A stretch of 64,000 bases of DNA from Woeseia sp. (lineage in GTDB: Bacteria > Pseudomonadota > Gammaproteobacteria > Steroidobacterales > Woeseiaceae): NCBI GenBank assembly GCA_021773015.1, contig JAJFKW010000001.1:3083305-3147304 (forward strand), written 5' to 3'. Below are positions 36,658 through 45,841 of this stretch, piece after piece. The notes under the pieces are model-generated. The model was given only the letters and a program-made list of their open reading frames with translations, was not told where the DNA came from and did no database searches. The position numbers and the translations under genes are program-made. Each line of letters starts with the position of its first letter. The stretch's first letter is position 1.

Positions 36658-37386
36658 ATGCGGTTAATGAAGAAAAATGACAGGCGGAGTTGCCGAACTC
36701 TGGTAGCAATCATTTTCGGTTTCATGCTGTTGACGGGCTGCGCCTATTCTACCAATGTTCAACAAATCGATCGCCTGGAGGCGGTCAACGCAGATCCGCG
36801 AATCATTTTGATGCCACCCGATATTCGCTACTATTTGATATCTGCGGGTGGCATACCTGAACCGCATGCGGAGTGGACAACGGCCGCCAAGAATAATTTC
36901 GTCGATGCGACCCAACAATTTGCCGATTCGATCGGTACGAATCTCAAGGTCATCAGTGAGACGAATCTCAGTCAGACTGAGATTGCCTATGAGGAACTTC
37001 ATTCCGCGGTGGGTTCGACCGTCATCATCAATCATTTTGGCGCTAGCAAGCTGCCGGCAAAAAAGGATGTTTTCGATTGGTCGCTCGGACCGGGAGTAAG
37101 CTCTATTGCAAAAGATCACGATGCTGACTATGCATTGTTTGTGCATTACCGCGATCGGCAGGCATCCGGCGGTAGGGTCGCCATGGGGATTCTGGCAGCT
37201 GCTCTTGGTGGTGCCGCAGACTTTGGATCTGAGTCCGGCTTTGCGTCTCTGGTGGATTTGCGTACGGGTGATATCGTTTGGTTCAACGTCGTAAATGCAG
37301 GGAGCGGCGAACTGCGGGATGAGAGCGGTGCAGCGAGTGCCGTAACAGCGCTGTTCAAAGATATGCCGACTAATCCGGAAGGCTAA
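36658..37386 (+). CDS. Lipoprotein of unknown function, first gene of a protease operon
   Basis: The 242-residue product has a lipoprotein signal ending in the lipobox LLTGC at about residue 24, so it is lipid-anchored. The mature region includes IILMPPDIRYYLISAGG, a conserved-looking block, and ends with LVDLRTGDIVWFNVVNAGSG, a pattern also seen in periplasmic lipoproteins that precede M48 proteases. A strong AGGAGG ribosome binding site precedes ATG 36658. The M48 gene starts at 37388, two bases after this stop, and a second lipoprotein follows. Function unknown; a chaperone or adaptor for the protease is a plausible inference. Confidence 0.72.
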   Translation: MRLMKKNDRRSCRTLVAIIFGFMLLTGCAYSTNVQQIDRLEAVNADPRIILMPPDIRYYLISAGGIPEPHAEWTTAAKNNFVDATQQFADSIGTNLKVISETNLSQTEIAYEELHSAVGSTVIINHFGASKLPAKKDVFDWSLGPGVSSIAKDHDADYALFVHYRDRQASGGRVAMGILAAALGGAADFGSESGFASLVDLRTGDIVWFNVVNAGSGELRDESGAASAVTALFKDMPTNPEG

Positions 37387-37387
37387 C

Positions 37388-38557
37388 GTGAAATACCCCC
37401 GGTTGCTTGTGTGCCTGTTGCTCGGTGGCGCCGGCAACGCAATTGCCGCATCCACCGATGATGAAATCCAGCACAAAATCCCACCCGGTTATGAGGCGAG
37501 TGAGGCGCGCGACGAGCAAGGCTTATGGATGGAGCTTCGAGACTACGAATTGGCATTGAACAAGTCGGCGCTGTTGGTCAAGGACCCCGAACTCAATAAC
37601 TACATTAATGGAATCGTTTGTCGAGTGGCAGGCGACTACTGTAATGATTTTCGTGTTTACCTCGTCCGTAATTCGGGCTTCAACGCGTCAATGACTGCGA
37701 CCGGAATGATGCAAATCTGGACGGGTCTGATTGTTAGGTCAAAATCAAGCGACGAAATAGCGGCTGTCATCGGTCATGAAATAGCACACTACACGCGAAT
37801 GCACACACTAGAGCGTTTTCGCAAAATCAAGTCTGGTTCTGCCGCAGGATCGATCATTGATATCGGTATCGGCATACTGACTGGTGTCCCTTCGCCGTTA
37901 GCACAAAGTATGGTTGCGCTAAACGCGCTGGCATTTAACCGTGAACAGGAACAAGAAGCGGATTTACTGGGTGCGCAATTACTCGCCGAGGCAAGTTTGG
38001 ATCCCCACGCGACCTACCGCGTATGGGAAAATATCATTGCCGAAGAATCGGCGGCGGCTGTAAAGCGGCGGAAGCCTGGCATGTTTTCGCAGACACATCC
38101 CAACGCGCAGACCAGAGTCGACGTTGCCAAGGATTGGGTCAATGATCGCTATGGGCCACCCGATCAAAATATCATTGCAGACGATGCCTTCGTAGCCATT
38201 CTTAACAAACATTATCAGACACTCATGGAAGACCAGATCGATACAAATCGTTACGGTCGAACGGAGGAGTTACTGCAACGTCACTTGGAGATCGGTGTGG
38301 AGCCGGGCGTTGTATACTATTTTTACGGTGAGATGTTTAGACAGCGTGGCGGTACCGGGGATCGACAACTTGCGATTTCAGCCTATCGCCATTCAATCGA
38401 AACGGGTGCCGCGCCACCGGACGCATTCCGAAACCTCGGCTATCTGCATTTGAAAGATAAGGATATTCAGGCAGCGCGCACTAATTTCAAAAAATTTCTC
38501 GATCTAGAGCCAAATGCATCCGATAAGGCGATGATCGAATTCTATCTTGAGGATTAG
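37388..38557 (+). CDS. M48-family metalloprotease with TPR tail (BepA/YfgC-like)
   Basis: Translated from GTG 37388, the 389-residue protein has a signal peptide (LLVCLLLGGAGNAIA), a zinc-protease domain with the active-site HEIAH (AAVIGHEIAHYTRMH) and a third ligand Glu in EQEADLLGAQLLAEA. The C-terminal ~110 residues look like TPR helices. BepA-type proteases act in the periplasm on outer-membrane assembly and quality control. The proximal HExxH and Glu spacing fits the family and all catalytic residues are present. It is flanked by two lipoproteins in one operon (stop/start distances 1 and 3 bp), so a lipoprotein-protease-lipoprotein complex is suggested. Confidence 0.88.
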   Translation: MKYPRLLVCLLLGGAGNAIAASTDDEIQHKIPPGYEASEARDEQGLWMELRDYELALNKSALLVKDPELNNYINGIVCRVAGDYCNDFRVYLVRNSGFNASMTATGMMQIWTGLIVRSKSSDEIAAVIGHEIAHYTRMHTLERFRKIKSGSAAGSIIDIGIGILTGVPSPLAQSMVALNALAFNREQEQEADLLGAQLLAEASLDPHATYRVWENIIAEESAAAVKRRKPGMFSQTHPNAQTRVDVAKDWVNDRYGPPDQNIIADDAFVAILNKHYQTLMEDQIDTNRYGRTEELLQRHLEIGVEPGVVYYFYGEMFRQRGGTGDRQLAISAYRHSIETGAAPPDAFRNLGYLHLKDKDIQAARTNFKKFLDLEPNASDKAMIEFYLED

Positions 38558-38560
38558 TTG

Positions 38561-39157
38561 ATGAAGAAAACCGTTTGGTTTGTAGCACCGTTGTTCGTGC
38601 TTTCACTGAGTGGGTGTGAGACTTACTCTTTAGTGCAACCAGGCTCAAACCAAGTGGGTGCGGTGACCGTTACTCCGCAGAAATCCTGGAATAGCGCATC
38701 GGCCATGCTTACGCCATCCGCCCGTCGCGACTCAAAAACATGGACGCAAGATGGGCTGCTCTTGGATCGACTTATGATTATTCCTGATGTTCCCGATGGA
38801 GAGGCAATTTTCAAGTCCAGGGACAAATCAGCAGCGTTGCCGGTTTTTCGGGCAGATATGCTTCCCAATGAAATCGAAGAACTGGTGGAGTCGTCCATGG
38901 CGAAAATGTACGGGGAAGGTAACGCCGTATTGAGCACTGAGAACCTTCGGCCCCAGAAATTTGGTCAACATCAGGGGTTTATGTTTGAAATTGACGCTGC
39001 GGTATCTGACAGCCCGGACTACCGTGGCATCGTTGGTGCAATCGTTATTGCAGACAGACTAAATCTTGTAGCATTTATTGCGGCGCTACCGCACTACTTC
39101 GATAAACATCGCGAAGCCGTGGAACGTTTGATCAAGACAACTGTCGTTCGGGAATAG
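38561..39157 (+). CDS. Lipoprotein of unknown function, third gene of the M48 operon
   Basis: From ATG 38561 (TTG 38558 just upstream is in frame) the product is 198 residues. The signal peptide ends in LSLSGCETY, placing the lipidated Cys near residue 19. The mature part is moderately charged, with VTVTPQKSWNSASAML, FRADMLPNEIEELVESSMA and GFMFEIDAAVSDSPDYRG. I do not recognise a family. The gene follows the M48 stop by three bases, so it shares the operon. The downstream ECF sigma gene starts ~90 bp later and is probably separate. Confidence 0.7.
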   Translation: MKKTVWFVAPLFVLSLSGCETYSLVQPGSNQVGAVTVTPQKSWNSASAMLTPSARRDSKTWTQDGLLLDRLMIIPDVPDGEAIFKSRDKSAALPVFRADMLPNEIEELVESSMAKMYGEGNAVLSTENLRPQKFGQHQGFMFEIDAAVSDSPDYRGIVGAIVIADRLNLVAFIAALPHYFDKHREAVERLIKTTVVRE

Positions 39158-39250
39158 ATAGCTCGCAGGTTGCTATTAGCCCCGCGCGCTTGTGCCGTGG
39201 CAGACAGCTATGGCAAGGTGTGCTGTACAGGGGAATGCCGGAGTATCGTC

Positions 39251-39820
39251 ATGCAGCCATCACACGAATGGTTTGACGAACTGGTCAACGCAACGCGAAC
39301 TTCATTGACTAGCTATGTGCGAAAGTTTGTGACGTCGAACGAAGACGCACAGGAAATCGCACAAGAAGCTTATTTACGTGTGTTCTGTGCGCTGAGAAAT
39401 GAGCGCGTCAGCGATCATCAACCGGCTGCTTTGGCGTTTACCGCAGCGCGAAACATCGCAATTTCGCGGCTTCGCCACCATCAAGTGGTTGCGCGTAAAG
39501 CGATAGCCGTTGGTGTGGCAGAAGAGTTGCGGGTCGATACCCAATCGGTCGAGCAACAGGCTGGGCAACAGCAAAAAATGCAATCCTTGCTGCTGGCCGT
39601 GAATCAGCTTCCGCCAAAATGTCGCAGCGTCTTCGTACTGAGAATGATAGATGGCCTGAGTCAAAACGCTATCGCCGAAAAACTCGGCATCAGCGTTAGT
39701 ACGGTTGAGAAACACTTGTCGCGAGGTCTGCGAAAATGCAGGGAAAATCTGCGATGCCAGGCGACCATCGTGAGCGGCAACGTGGAGTGTGCAGATGTGG
39801 CAAAGAGGACTGGCACATGA
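39251..39820 (+). CDS. FecI-type ECF sigma factor
   Basis: From ATG 39251 the protein is 189 residues. The frame opens upstream at 39170, but that sequence lacks conserved residues. Region 2 (LTSYVRKFVTSNEDAQEIAQ then EAYLRVFCALRNE) and region 4 (VFVLRMIDGLSQNAIAEKLG then ISVSTVEKHLSRGLRKC) place it in the FecI class. The downstream FecR-type gene overlaps by 4 nt (ATGA). FecI sigma factors direct transcription of a TonB receptor gene nearby, which here starts ~1.2 kb downstream. Confidence 0.9.
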   Translation: MQPSHEWFDELVNATRTSLTSYVRKFVTSNEDAQEIAQEAYLRVFCALRNERVSDHQPAALAFTAARNIAISRLRHHQVVARKAIAVGVAEELRVDTQSVEQQAGQQQKMQSLLLAVNQLPPKCRSVFVLRMIDGLSQNAIAEKLGISVSTVEKHLSRGLRKCRENLRCQATIVSGNVECADVAKRTGT

Positions 39821-40890
39821 CCTCGCTAGATACTTGGATTTCTCAGAATATCCCGGATGCAGTTATGGATGATGCCGCATCCTGGCTCGCGCGGTTAGAC
39901 TCTGAATATTGCAACGCCAGCGATAGCCTCGCTTTCGCACGATGGTTAAACGAAGATCCAACACACCGTTGGGCGTTCGAGGAGTTGTCAGAAGTCTGGG
40001 CGCGCTTGCATACGCTCACTGATGTTGGTGAGCAAATAGAAAGTAGCAATGTTACTCGCCTACCAGTGCCTAACGGCAATAACAGCGGTGTGGGAGCCGC
40101 AACATCCGTTGAACAACGTAGTGACTGGTCGGTCCTTATTGCGGCTACATTGATTGGTATTGGAGTATTCGCAAATTTCATATTTTCGAATCCTATGCTC
40201 GAGTGGTCAACAAATGTCGCGGTGACACGGACAGTGACGTTGCCGGATGGTACGATTGTCGAGCTAAATTCCAAGTCGCATTTACAGGCGAAATTTGATG
40301 AGCGACGCCGCGACGTTGTGCTGTTGGATGGCGAAGCGTTGTTTCATGTCGCGAAGGATTCTCGCCCATTTGTCGTGAAAACATCGATGGGTTCGGTTGC
40401 CGCGTTGGGTACTACGTTTGCCATCGACTCGCGGCCAGATTGGGTTGAGGTCACTGTTGTATCAGGCAAAGTGTCAGTAAGTAGTGCTGCCGCAGGTGTA
40501 CCGCTGACCGAATACGATCAAAATTCGGTCGGCAGGAGCAACGAACAAAGGGCTGTGCTGTTTGGCGGGGATGGCGTTGAAATGGTCTCCGACCGCTTGC
40601 ACCAGCAGGTACTCGCGTCGAGCGAGATACGTCAGAAGCTGGCTTGGCGGGAGGGCAACGTTACTTTCAATCAACAGCCGTTGGGCCGGGTAATTGTCGA
40701 AATGCAACGATATTCTGAAACAAAGCTACATATCGCAGATGACGAGCTGAATAATCTCCGAATCAGCGGCCAGTATTCGACGGCAGGTATCGAGGAATTC
40801 CTCACTCAACTTACTGATGTTTATGGAGTTTCAGTAGAGGCGCCCGGCCAGCGCTGGGTGGTCCTTCGTCAAGCCAATGGCGATCGCTAA
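39817..40890 (+). CDS. FecR-family anti-sigma / signal-transducer protein
   Basis: From ATG 39817, overlapping the sigma gene stop by 4 nt, the protein has 357 residues. The N-terminal cytoplasmic part is a DUF4880 helical domain (ASWLARLDSEY then ARWLNEDPTHRWAFEEL). One membrane segment follows (SVLIAATLIGIGVFANFIF), then a periplasmic FecR domain (TLPDGTIVELNSKSHLQAKF, VLLDGEALFHVAKDSRPFVV) and a C-terminal DUF4974-like module (RISGQYSTAGIEEFLTQLT). The protein holds FecI inactive until a TonB receptor signals. It is full length. Confidence 0.9.
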   Translation: MTSLDTWISQNIPDAVMDDAASWLARLDSEYCNASDSLAFARWLNEDPTHRWAFEELSEVWARLHTLTDVGEQIESSNVTRLPVPNGNNSGVGAATSVEQRSDWSVLIAATLIGIGVFANFIFSNPMLEWSTNVAVTRTVTLPDGTIVELNSKSHLQAKFDERRRDVVLLDGEALFHVAKDSRPFVVKTSMGSVAALGTTFAIDSRPDWVEVTVVSGKVSVSSAAAGVPLTEYDQNSVGRSNEQRAVLFGGDGVEMVSDRLHQQVLASSEIRQKLAWREGNVTFNQQPLGRVIVEMQRYSETKLHIADDELNNLRISGQYSTAGIEEFLTQLTDVYGVSVEAPGQRWVVLRQANGDR

Positions 40891-41009
40891 ATTTTCAATA
40901 TCAATAGCGGATTTTCCTCTCCTCACGCGTTACACCCCATGACTAGAAACAATTAGCTGCACCGGACGACAGATTCGGAGCGGTCGTCAGAGCCACTAGG
41001 GGGACAACA

Positions 41010-44000
41010 ATGCGTCACTTTCGGAACACTTTTTTCATGGGTCGTGGAATTGCCAGCTTGCTGGCGACGCTACTCGGATTCGGCTTGGTGATAGGTAGTG
41101 CATCTGCTCAAGATGCCGATTCAGATGATGGCGAAGAAGTCATCGAGGAAATCATCGCGGTCGGTTCGCAGATTCGTGGTGCCAAAATTAGTGAGGCACT
41201 TGCGGTATCGGTTATCGATCAGTCGGATATCGAAGTTCTTGGCATCGACTCCGGTGATGAGTTGTTGGAGTACATGGCCGAACAGGGCTCCAACTTCTTT
41301 TCCGAGGCGGAGAATATTAGTGGTGGCGTTAACGCCGCTCGCGGCGATATTGGCGCTTATAACCTACGAAACCTTGGCACCGGAAATACGTTGGTTCTCT
41401 TGAATGGGCGCCGTCTCGTCAATGCCGCGAGTTACCAAACTGAACTCGTTGGCGGCAGCTTTGTTCCGGTAAATACAGTCAATTCGCAATCATTGCCGGT
41501 TTTCGGTTTGGAGCGTGTTGAAGTATTGCGAGATGGTGCATCGGCGATCTACGGTGCTGACGCGGTGGCCGGTGTTGTCAACTACGTGATGAAAAACGAC
41601 TTCGAAGGATTCAGCATAAGAACGAAATTTAGCGACTACGGTGATCTACCGCGAAACGATCAGCGAATAACGCTTGAATACGGCCACAACTTCAACAATG
41701 AAAAAACCAATCTAAGCCTCTTCGCTGATTACTATCATCGCGACCGAGTCAATTCACAGGACGATGCACGATGGACCGATGCCGACTTCAGGCGACGCAT
41801 ACCGGAAACGTCGCCGTGGGCTGGTAGCACTCGATTCCGCAATAATAGTGTGAATTCGGAGTTCGGGCAGTTCGATGTCATCTCAAGCGTCGCTTCGCTT
41901 GGTTTGACTGGCGATATCTGGGACAGCAACGGTGAGTTCGAGGTCTTTCCAATTGGCCACGAAAATTGTGAATTCGATCTAAGTCCAACGGTTTGCGGCG
42001 CAGTCGACGGTGCTGGAATATTCAGGCATAACCTGAATGAAAATCGTGATCTGTTTTCCGATTTGGATCGTATGAATTTCATGGCGTTTTTGAATCACGA
42101 ATTCGACAACGGCATGGAGAGCTTCACGGAGGTGTCTGCCTACATTTCGCGAACCAATACGATTCGTCATGCATCTGCGAAGCTGGGTGCGGTTGCAAAC
42201 TACATTATTCCGGCGGAAAACTACTACAACCCGTTCGGTGTTTGTGGAAACCCAAATCGTCTGCCGGATTCGGTTATTGGCGCAGCGTTCCCGTGTGAAG
42301 GTGTTGACCTTCGCATCGATAATTATCGCTGGGTTGAGGCGCCGCGTATCGTCGACAATGATGGTGAAACATTCCGTGTCTTGACGGGACTCCGTGGACA
42401 ATTGGGTGATTGGGATTGGGACACAGCAATTTCATGGTCTCGAGCGGAAAAGGAAGATATCACCAACAATAGAATCTCTAACGTGCTGTTGACAGAGGCA
42501 CTAAACGATCCAACGCCGGCGGCATACAACGCGTTTTCTGGCAGGGTTGATACCAATATTGAGCGCGCGTTGATAGCCGTTCGTCGTGACAATCAAACTG
42601 AGCTCAAATCGTTTGATTTTAAGATTTCAAAGTACGACTTATTCGAATTTCCAGCTGGTCCGGTTGGCTTCCTCGCCGGTGTCGAATTTCGAGAAGAGTC
42701 ATTTGACGATGACAGAGATCCGCGCCTCGACGGCACGATCAACTTCGTCGACAATGCCGGAACGACATTTCCGTTTGTTTCCGACGTCGTAAATTCTAGC
42801 CCCTCCGCCGACAGCAGCGGCGAGCGAGACGTTACGTCTGTGTTTACGGAATTGCAGATACCGGTACTGGAAAACCTAGACGTTCAGGCAGCACTTCGTT
42901 ACGAAGATTTCTCTGACGTGGGCGATACGACTGTTGGAAAATTGGCCTTCGGTTATCGGCCTTTCGAAATGCTCTTGATTCGTGGTTCTTGGTCGGAAGC
43001 ATTTCGTGTGCCGAATCTCGTCACCGTCAACGAAACCGGTGTCGCGCGATCAAATAATATTGACGATCAAACCTGTCTTGCGGTTGATCCTGCTCAAGAC
43101 GTCCTGGACTGTGAAACCAGCGTACAAAGGACTGCCGGCGGCAGTTCGGAATTAGTGCCGGAAGAATCTACGAACACCTCATTTGGTATTGTCTTCGATC
43201 CGTTCGAAAGCGTCACCGTTACGCTTGACTACTGGGAAATCGAAAAAGACAACACGATTGGCCTGTTCGGTGAAGAGAATCACTCCGTACTGGATTTCCT
43301 GATCCGAACGCAGGAAGGCACTGCGAATTGCGCGACAATCGTCGGCAATCCGTCAGTTGTGAGGGCCGATCCGGGACTTCTGTCGCCAGAGGATGCTCAG
43401 CTATACATGGATGCAGGCCTTTGTCCGGTTGGCGAGTTACAACGTGTTAATGATCAATACGCCAACCTGGATACACGAACTGTACGAGGCCATGATCTCG
43501 GCGTCTATATGGACTTCGAAACCAAAGCGGGTGACTTCAACATTCGCTACGTTGCTTCGTTTCTGGACGAATACACGCAAGAGGCAGGCGGCGACGCACT
43601 GGTGTTGTTGGATGCACAATCAGCAGGCATCATCCCTGACAATATTCCGATCGAAGGTTTTGCTGATCTGGTTCGCCAAGACGGTAATCCACGGGAAAAA
43701 CACACAATTCGACTGGGATGGCGAAAGCAGGGTCTTGGGGCGACCATTACCGGGGTTAGAACAACTGGATTCGTACAGACGAATCTTTCCGCATTCGCAC
43801 CAGAAGTAGATGGCGAGCCGGTATTGTGGGTATTGCCCGCGCACACGACATTTAACGGCAGCGTAGATTATCGATTCGATACTTGGCGCGACGGCAGGGC
43901 GCGGATTAGATTCGGCATAAACAACTTGACCGACGAAAGAGCGCCACTTGCTGACGTACGATTCGGTTACTTTTCGGACGTACATCGCGATATCGGCAGA

Positions 44001-44033
44001 AATTTCTACCTGGATCTGAAGCTCGACTTCTAG
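41010..44033 (+). CDS. TonB-dependent outer-membrane receptor
   Basis: The 1007-residue receptor has a signal peptide (about residues 1-34, ending IGSASAQ), a short acidic linker, a plug domain (VGSQIRGAKISEALAVSVID, LLNGRRLVNAAS, ERVEVLRDGASAIYGADAVA) and a ~770-residue beta barrel ending in aromatic DLKLDF, as expected for BAM recognition. Little room (~15 residues) lies between the signal peptide and the plug, so the N-terminal signalling (STN) domain of FecA-like transducers is missing. The ribosome binding site AGGGGG precedes ATG 41010. It follows the FecI/FecR pair and precedes a DASS permease; the ligand is not iron-siderophore-specific by sequence and could be a peptide or organic acid. 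Confidence 0.9.
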   Translation: MRHFRNTFFMGRGIASLLATLLGFGLVIGSASAQDADSDDGEEVIEEIIAVGSQIRGAKISEALAVSVIDQSDIEVLGIDSGDELLEYMAEQGSNFFSEAENISGGVNAARGDIGAYNLRNLGTGNTLVLLNGRRLVNAASYQTELVGGSFVPVNTVNSQSLPVFGLERVEVLRDGASAIYGADAVAGVVNYVMKNDFEGFSIRTKFSDYGDLPRNDQRITLEYGHNFNNEKTNLSLFADYYHRDRVNSQDDARWTDADFRRRIPETSPWAGSTRFRNNSVNSEFGQFDVISSVASLGLTGDIWDSNGEFEVFPIGHENCEFDLSPTVCGAVDGAGIFRHNLNENRDLFSDLDRMNFMAFLNHEFDNGMESFTEVSAYISRTNTIRHASAKLGAVANYIIPAENYYNPFGVCGNPNRLPDSVIGAAFPCEGVDLRIDNYRWVEAPRIVDNDGETFRVLTGLRGQLGDWDWDTAISWSRAEKEDITNNRISNVLLTEALNDPTPAAYNAFSGRVDTNIERALIAVRRDNQTELKSFDFKISKYDLFEFPAGPVGFLAGVEFREESFDDDRDPRLDGTINFVDNAGTTFPFVSDVVNSSPSADSSGERDVTSVFTELQIPVLENLDVQAALRYEDFSDVGDTTVGKLAFGYRPFEMLLIRGSWSEAFRVPNLVTVNETGVARSNNIDDQTCLAVDPAQDVLDCETSVQRTAGGSSELVPEESTNTSFGIVFDPFESVTVTLDYWEIEKDNTIGLFGEENHSVLDFLIRTQEGTANCATIVGNPSVVRADPGLLSPEDAQLYMDAGLCPVGELQRVNDQYANLDTRTVRGHDLGVYMDFETKAGDFNIRYVASFLDEYTQEAGGDALVLLDAQSAGIIPDNIPIEGFADLVRQDGNPREKHTIRLGWRKQGLGATITGVRTTGFVQTNLSAFAPEVDGEPVLWVLPAHTTFNGSVDYRFDTWRDGRARIRFGINNLTDERAPLADVRFGYFSDVHRDIGRNFYLDLKLDF

Positions 44034-44053
44034 CATTTGGCAATACTTGGAAA

Positions 44054-44076
44054 GGGGCGCAACGCGCCCCTTTTTT
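44054..44076 (+). terminator. Rho-independent terminator of the TonB receptor gene
   Basis: A perfect 7-bp GGGGCGC/GCGCCCC stem with a 3-nt loop, followed by six T, begins 20 bp after the receptor stop. It separates the receptor from the permease gene at 44119. Confidence 0.88.
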
Positions 44077-44118
44077 CTCTACGCTGGCGAAAAATAAATA
44101 AAAAATGCGAGCCTGATC

Positions 44119-45609
44119 TTGATTACAACACCAAAGCCCGCTGAAACCTCGGTCAACGCGCCGCTTGAGACCTATCAAATCGCCGGTCGGATATTGGGAC
44201 CGTTAGTGTTCGCCGCGATGATTGCGACGGATCAGTGGCAGGACGTCATGCCGCAGGCGGCTTGGCGCGTGGCGGCCGTTGGTTTGTGGATGGCGATTTG
44301 GTGGGCGACGGAAGCGCTGCCCGTTGCTGCAACAGCATTCTTACCAATTATCGTATTTGACCCTCTCGGCATAGCGTCGTTGAAGGAAGCTGCGGCGCCG
44401 TATGCGGCTCCGATCATCTATCTTTTTCTCGGCGGCTTTATGATGGCCTTGGCGGTTGAACGCTGGAATCTTCATCGAAGAATTTCCTTAGCAATTCTAG
44501 ACAAGACAGGCACAGACGGGCGCCGCCTTATCGGCGGTTTCATGTTGGTTTGTGCGGTTCTCAGCATGTGGATGACCAATACGTCCACAACCATGATGTT
44601 GTTGCCAATAGTCCTTTCTGTAATCGGCGTAATGAGCGATAACATGAAGGATGCAAGTGACGAATCTCGAAGTAATTTTAAAATCGCAATGCTGCTTGGC
44701 ATCGCCTATGCCGCAAGCATTGGTGGATTAGCGACGTTAATAGGAACACCGCCTAACGCGCTTTTGGTCGGTTACCTTTCTGCAAACTACGATATCGAAA
44801 TTAGTTTCGCTCGTTGGATGGCGGTCGGCATACCAGTGACCTTTGTAATGTTGCCGATTGCGTGGTATTTGCTGACACGGATACTTTTCCCTGTGGATAT
44901 TCCGGCAAACGAAGCCGTCAACGAGCATCTGCGAAAGTTGCGTCTTGAAATGGGGCCGATGACAATCCCCGAAAAGCGTGTCGCTATCATTTTCCTAACG
45001 GTGATAGTTTGCTGGATTCTGCGGCGGCCGCTGACCGAGTTTTTTGGTTTGGTGGGGGTGTCCGACGCTAGTATTGTGATGACCGCTGCGCTGCTGCTTT
45101 TCATGATTCCGAGCGGAAATTCGGCCCAGCCTCAACTGATGACTTGGCATGATGCAACAAGACTGCCGTGGGGCGTATTGATTCTCTTCGGTGGTGGTTT
45201 AAGTTTGGCTGCTGCAGTGTCAAGTAGCGGACTCGCACTTTGGCTTGGTGAAAGTCTGTCACCGCTTAATGCATTCGGCACCGCTGTGCTAGTTCTAGCG
45301 GCTGTCGCACTTATCATTTTCCTAACGGAGTTGACGAGTAATTTGGCGACAACAGCGACTTTGTTACCGGTAATGGGGGCGATCGCCGTTCAGGCCGGTC
45401 TGCCACCGATCGTGCTGACAGTGCCCATCACTATTGCCGCAAGTTGTGCGTTTATGTTGCCAGTAGCAACGCCACCGAATGCAATCATCTTTGCGACGGG
45501 GAGTATCAGTATTCCACAAATGGCTAAAGCGGGATTTTGGCTGAATGTAATAGGCGTGATTATTGTGACGATTGTGTCGCTGACAATTGCGCCTGAGTTT
45601 TTGCAGTAA
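44119..45609 (+). CDS. DASS/SLC13 anion transporter (VcINDY-like)
   Basis: This 496-residue membrane protein belongs to the divalent anion:Na+ symporter family. Characteristic pieces: MAIWWATEALPVAATAFLPI near the N-terminus, MWMTNTSTTMMLLPIVLSVI (the SNT-like motif written as TNTST), IGTPPNALLVGYL, and near the C-terminus LTSNLATTATLLPVMGAIAV and LPVATPPNAIIFATGSI. Relatives import succinate, citrate or other dicarboxylates with Na+. It is the transporter behind the FecIR/TonB-receptor unit, though a strong terminator lies between. An alternative start is possible at TTG 44119, since no ATG is closer. Confidence 0.88.
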   Translation: MITTPKPAETSVNAPLETYQIAGRILGPLVFAAMIATDQWQDVMPQAAWRVAAVGLWMAIWWATEALPVAATAFLPIIVFDPLGIASLKEAAAPYAAPIIYLFLGGFMMALAVERWNLHRRISLAILDKTGTDGRRLIGGFMLVCAVLSMWMTNTSTTMMLLPIVLSVIGVMSDNMKDASDESRSNFKIAMLLGIAYAASIGGLATLIGTPPNALLVGYLSANYDIEISFARWMAVGIPVTFVMLPIAWYLLTRILFPVDIPANEAVNEHLRKLRLEMGPMTIPEKRVAIIFLTVIVCWILRRPLTEFFGLVGVSDASIVMTAALLLFMIPSGNSAQPQLMTWHDATRLPWGVLILFGGGLSLAAAVSSSGLALWLGESLSPLNAFGTAVLVLAAVALIIFLTELTSNLATTATLLPVMGAIAVQAGLPPIVLTVPITIAASCAFMLPVATPPNAIIFATGSISIPQMAKAGFWLNVIGVIIVTIVSLTIAPEFLQ

Positions 45610-45787
45610 TCCGGAGTGACAAAATTCGATTCGAGCATTGATCAAGCAACTGCGTTATGTGCTGCGCTTCCTCTAGGCCACATTTCGCCTCGATTATCCA
45701 GTGCCGAATTCCGTGTTATCGCGCCTGGAAGGCGCTCTTACGGCGGCCGATTTCACGACAATTCTAGAAACATACCTGGTGCAATTC

Positions 45788-45811
45788 GTAGGAGCGGCAT
45801 CTTGCCGCGAT
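45788..45811 (+). repeat. REP-like palindrome with GTAG head
   Basis: GTAG (45788-45791) is followed by a perfect 6-bp palindrome GCGGCA/TGCCGC with a 3-nt loop (45794-45808). This layout matches the REP elements mobilised by REP-associated tyrosine transposases in pseudomonads, xanthomonads and relatives. It lies in the 232-bp space between converging permease and carboxypeptidase genes, where such elements commonly sit. Confidence 0.65.
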
Positions 45812-45841
45812 TGGTTACCACTAAGAGACGACTAACCGCTT

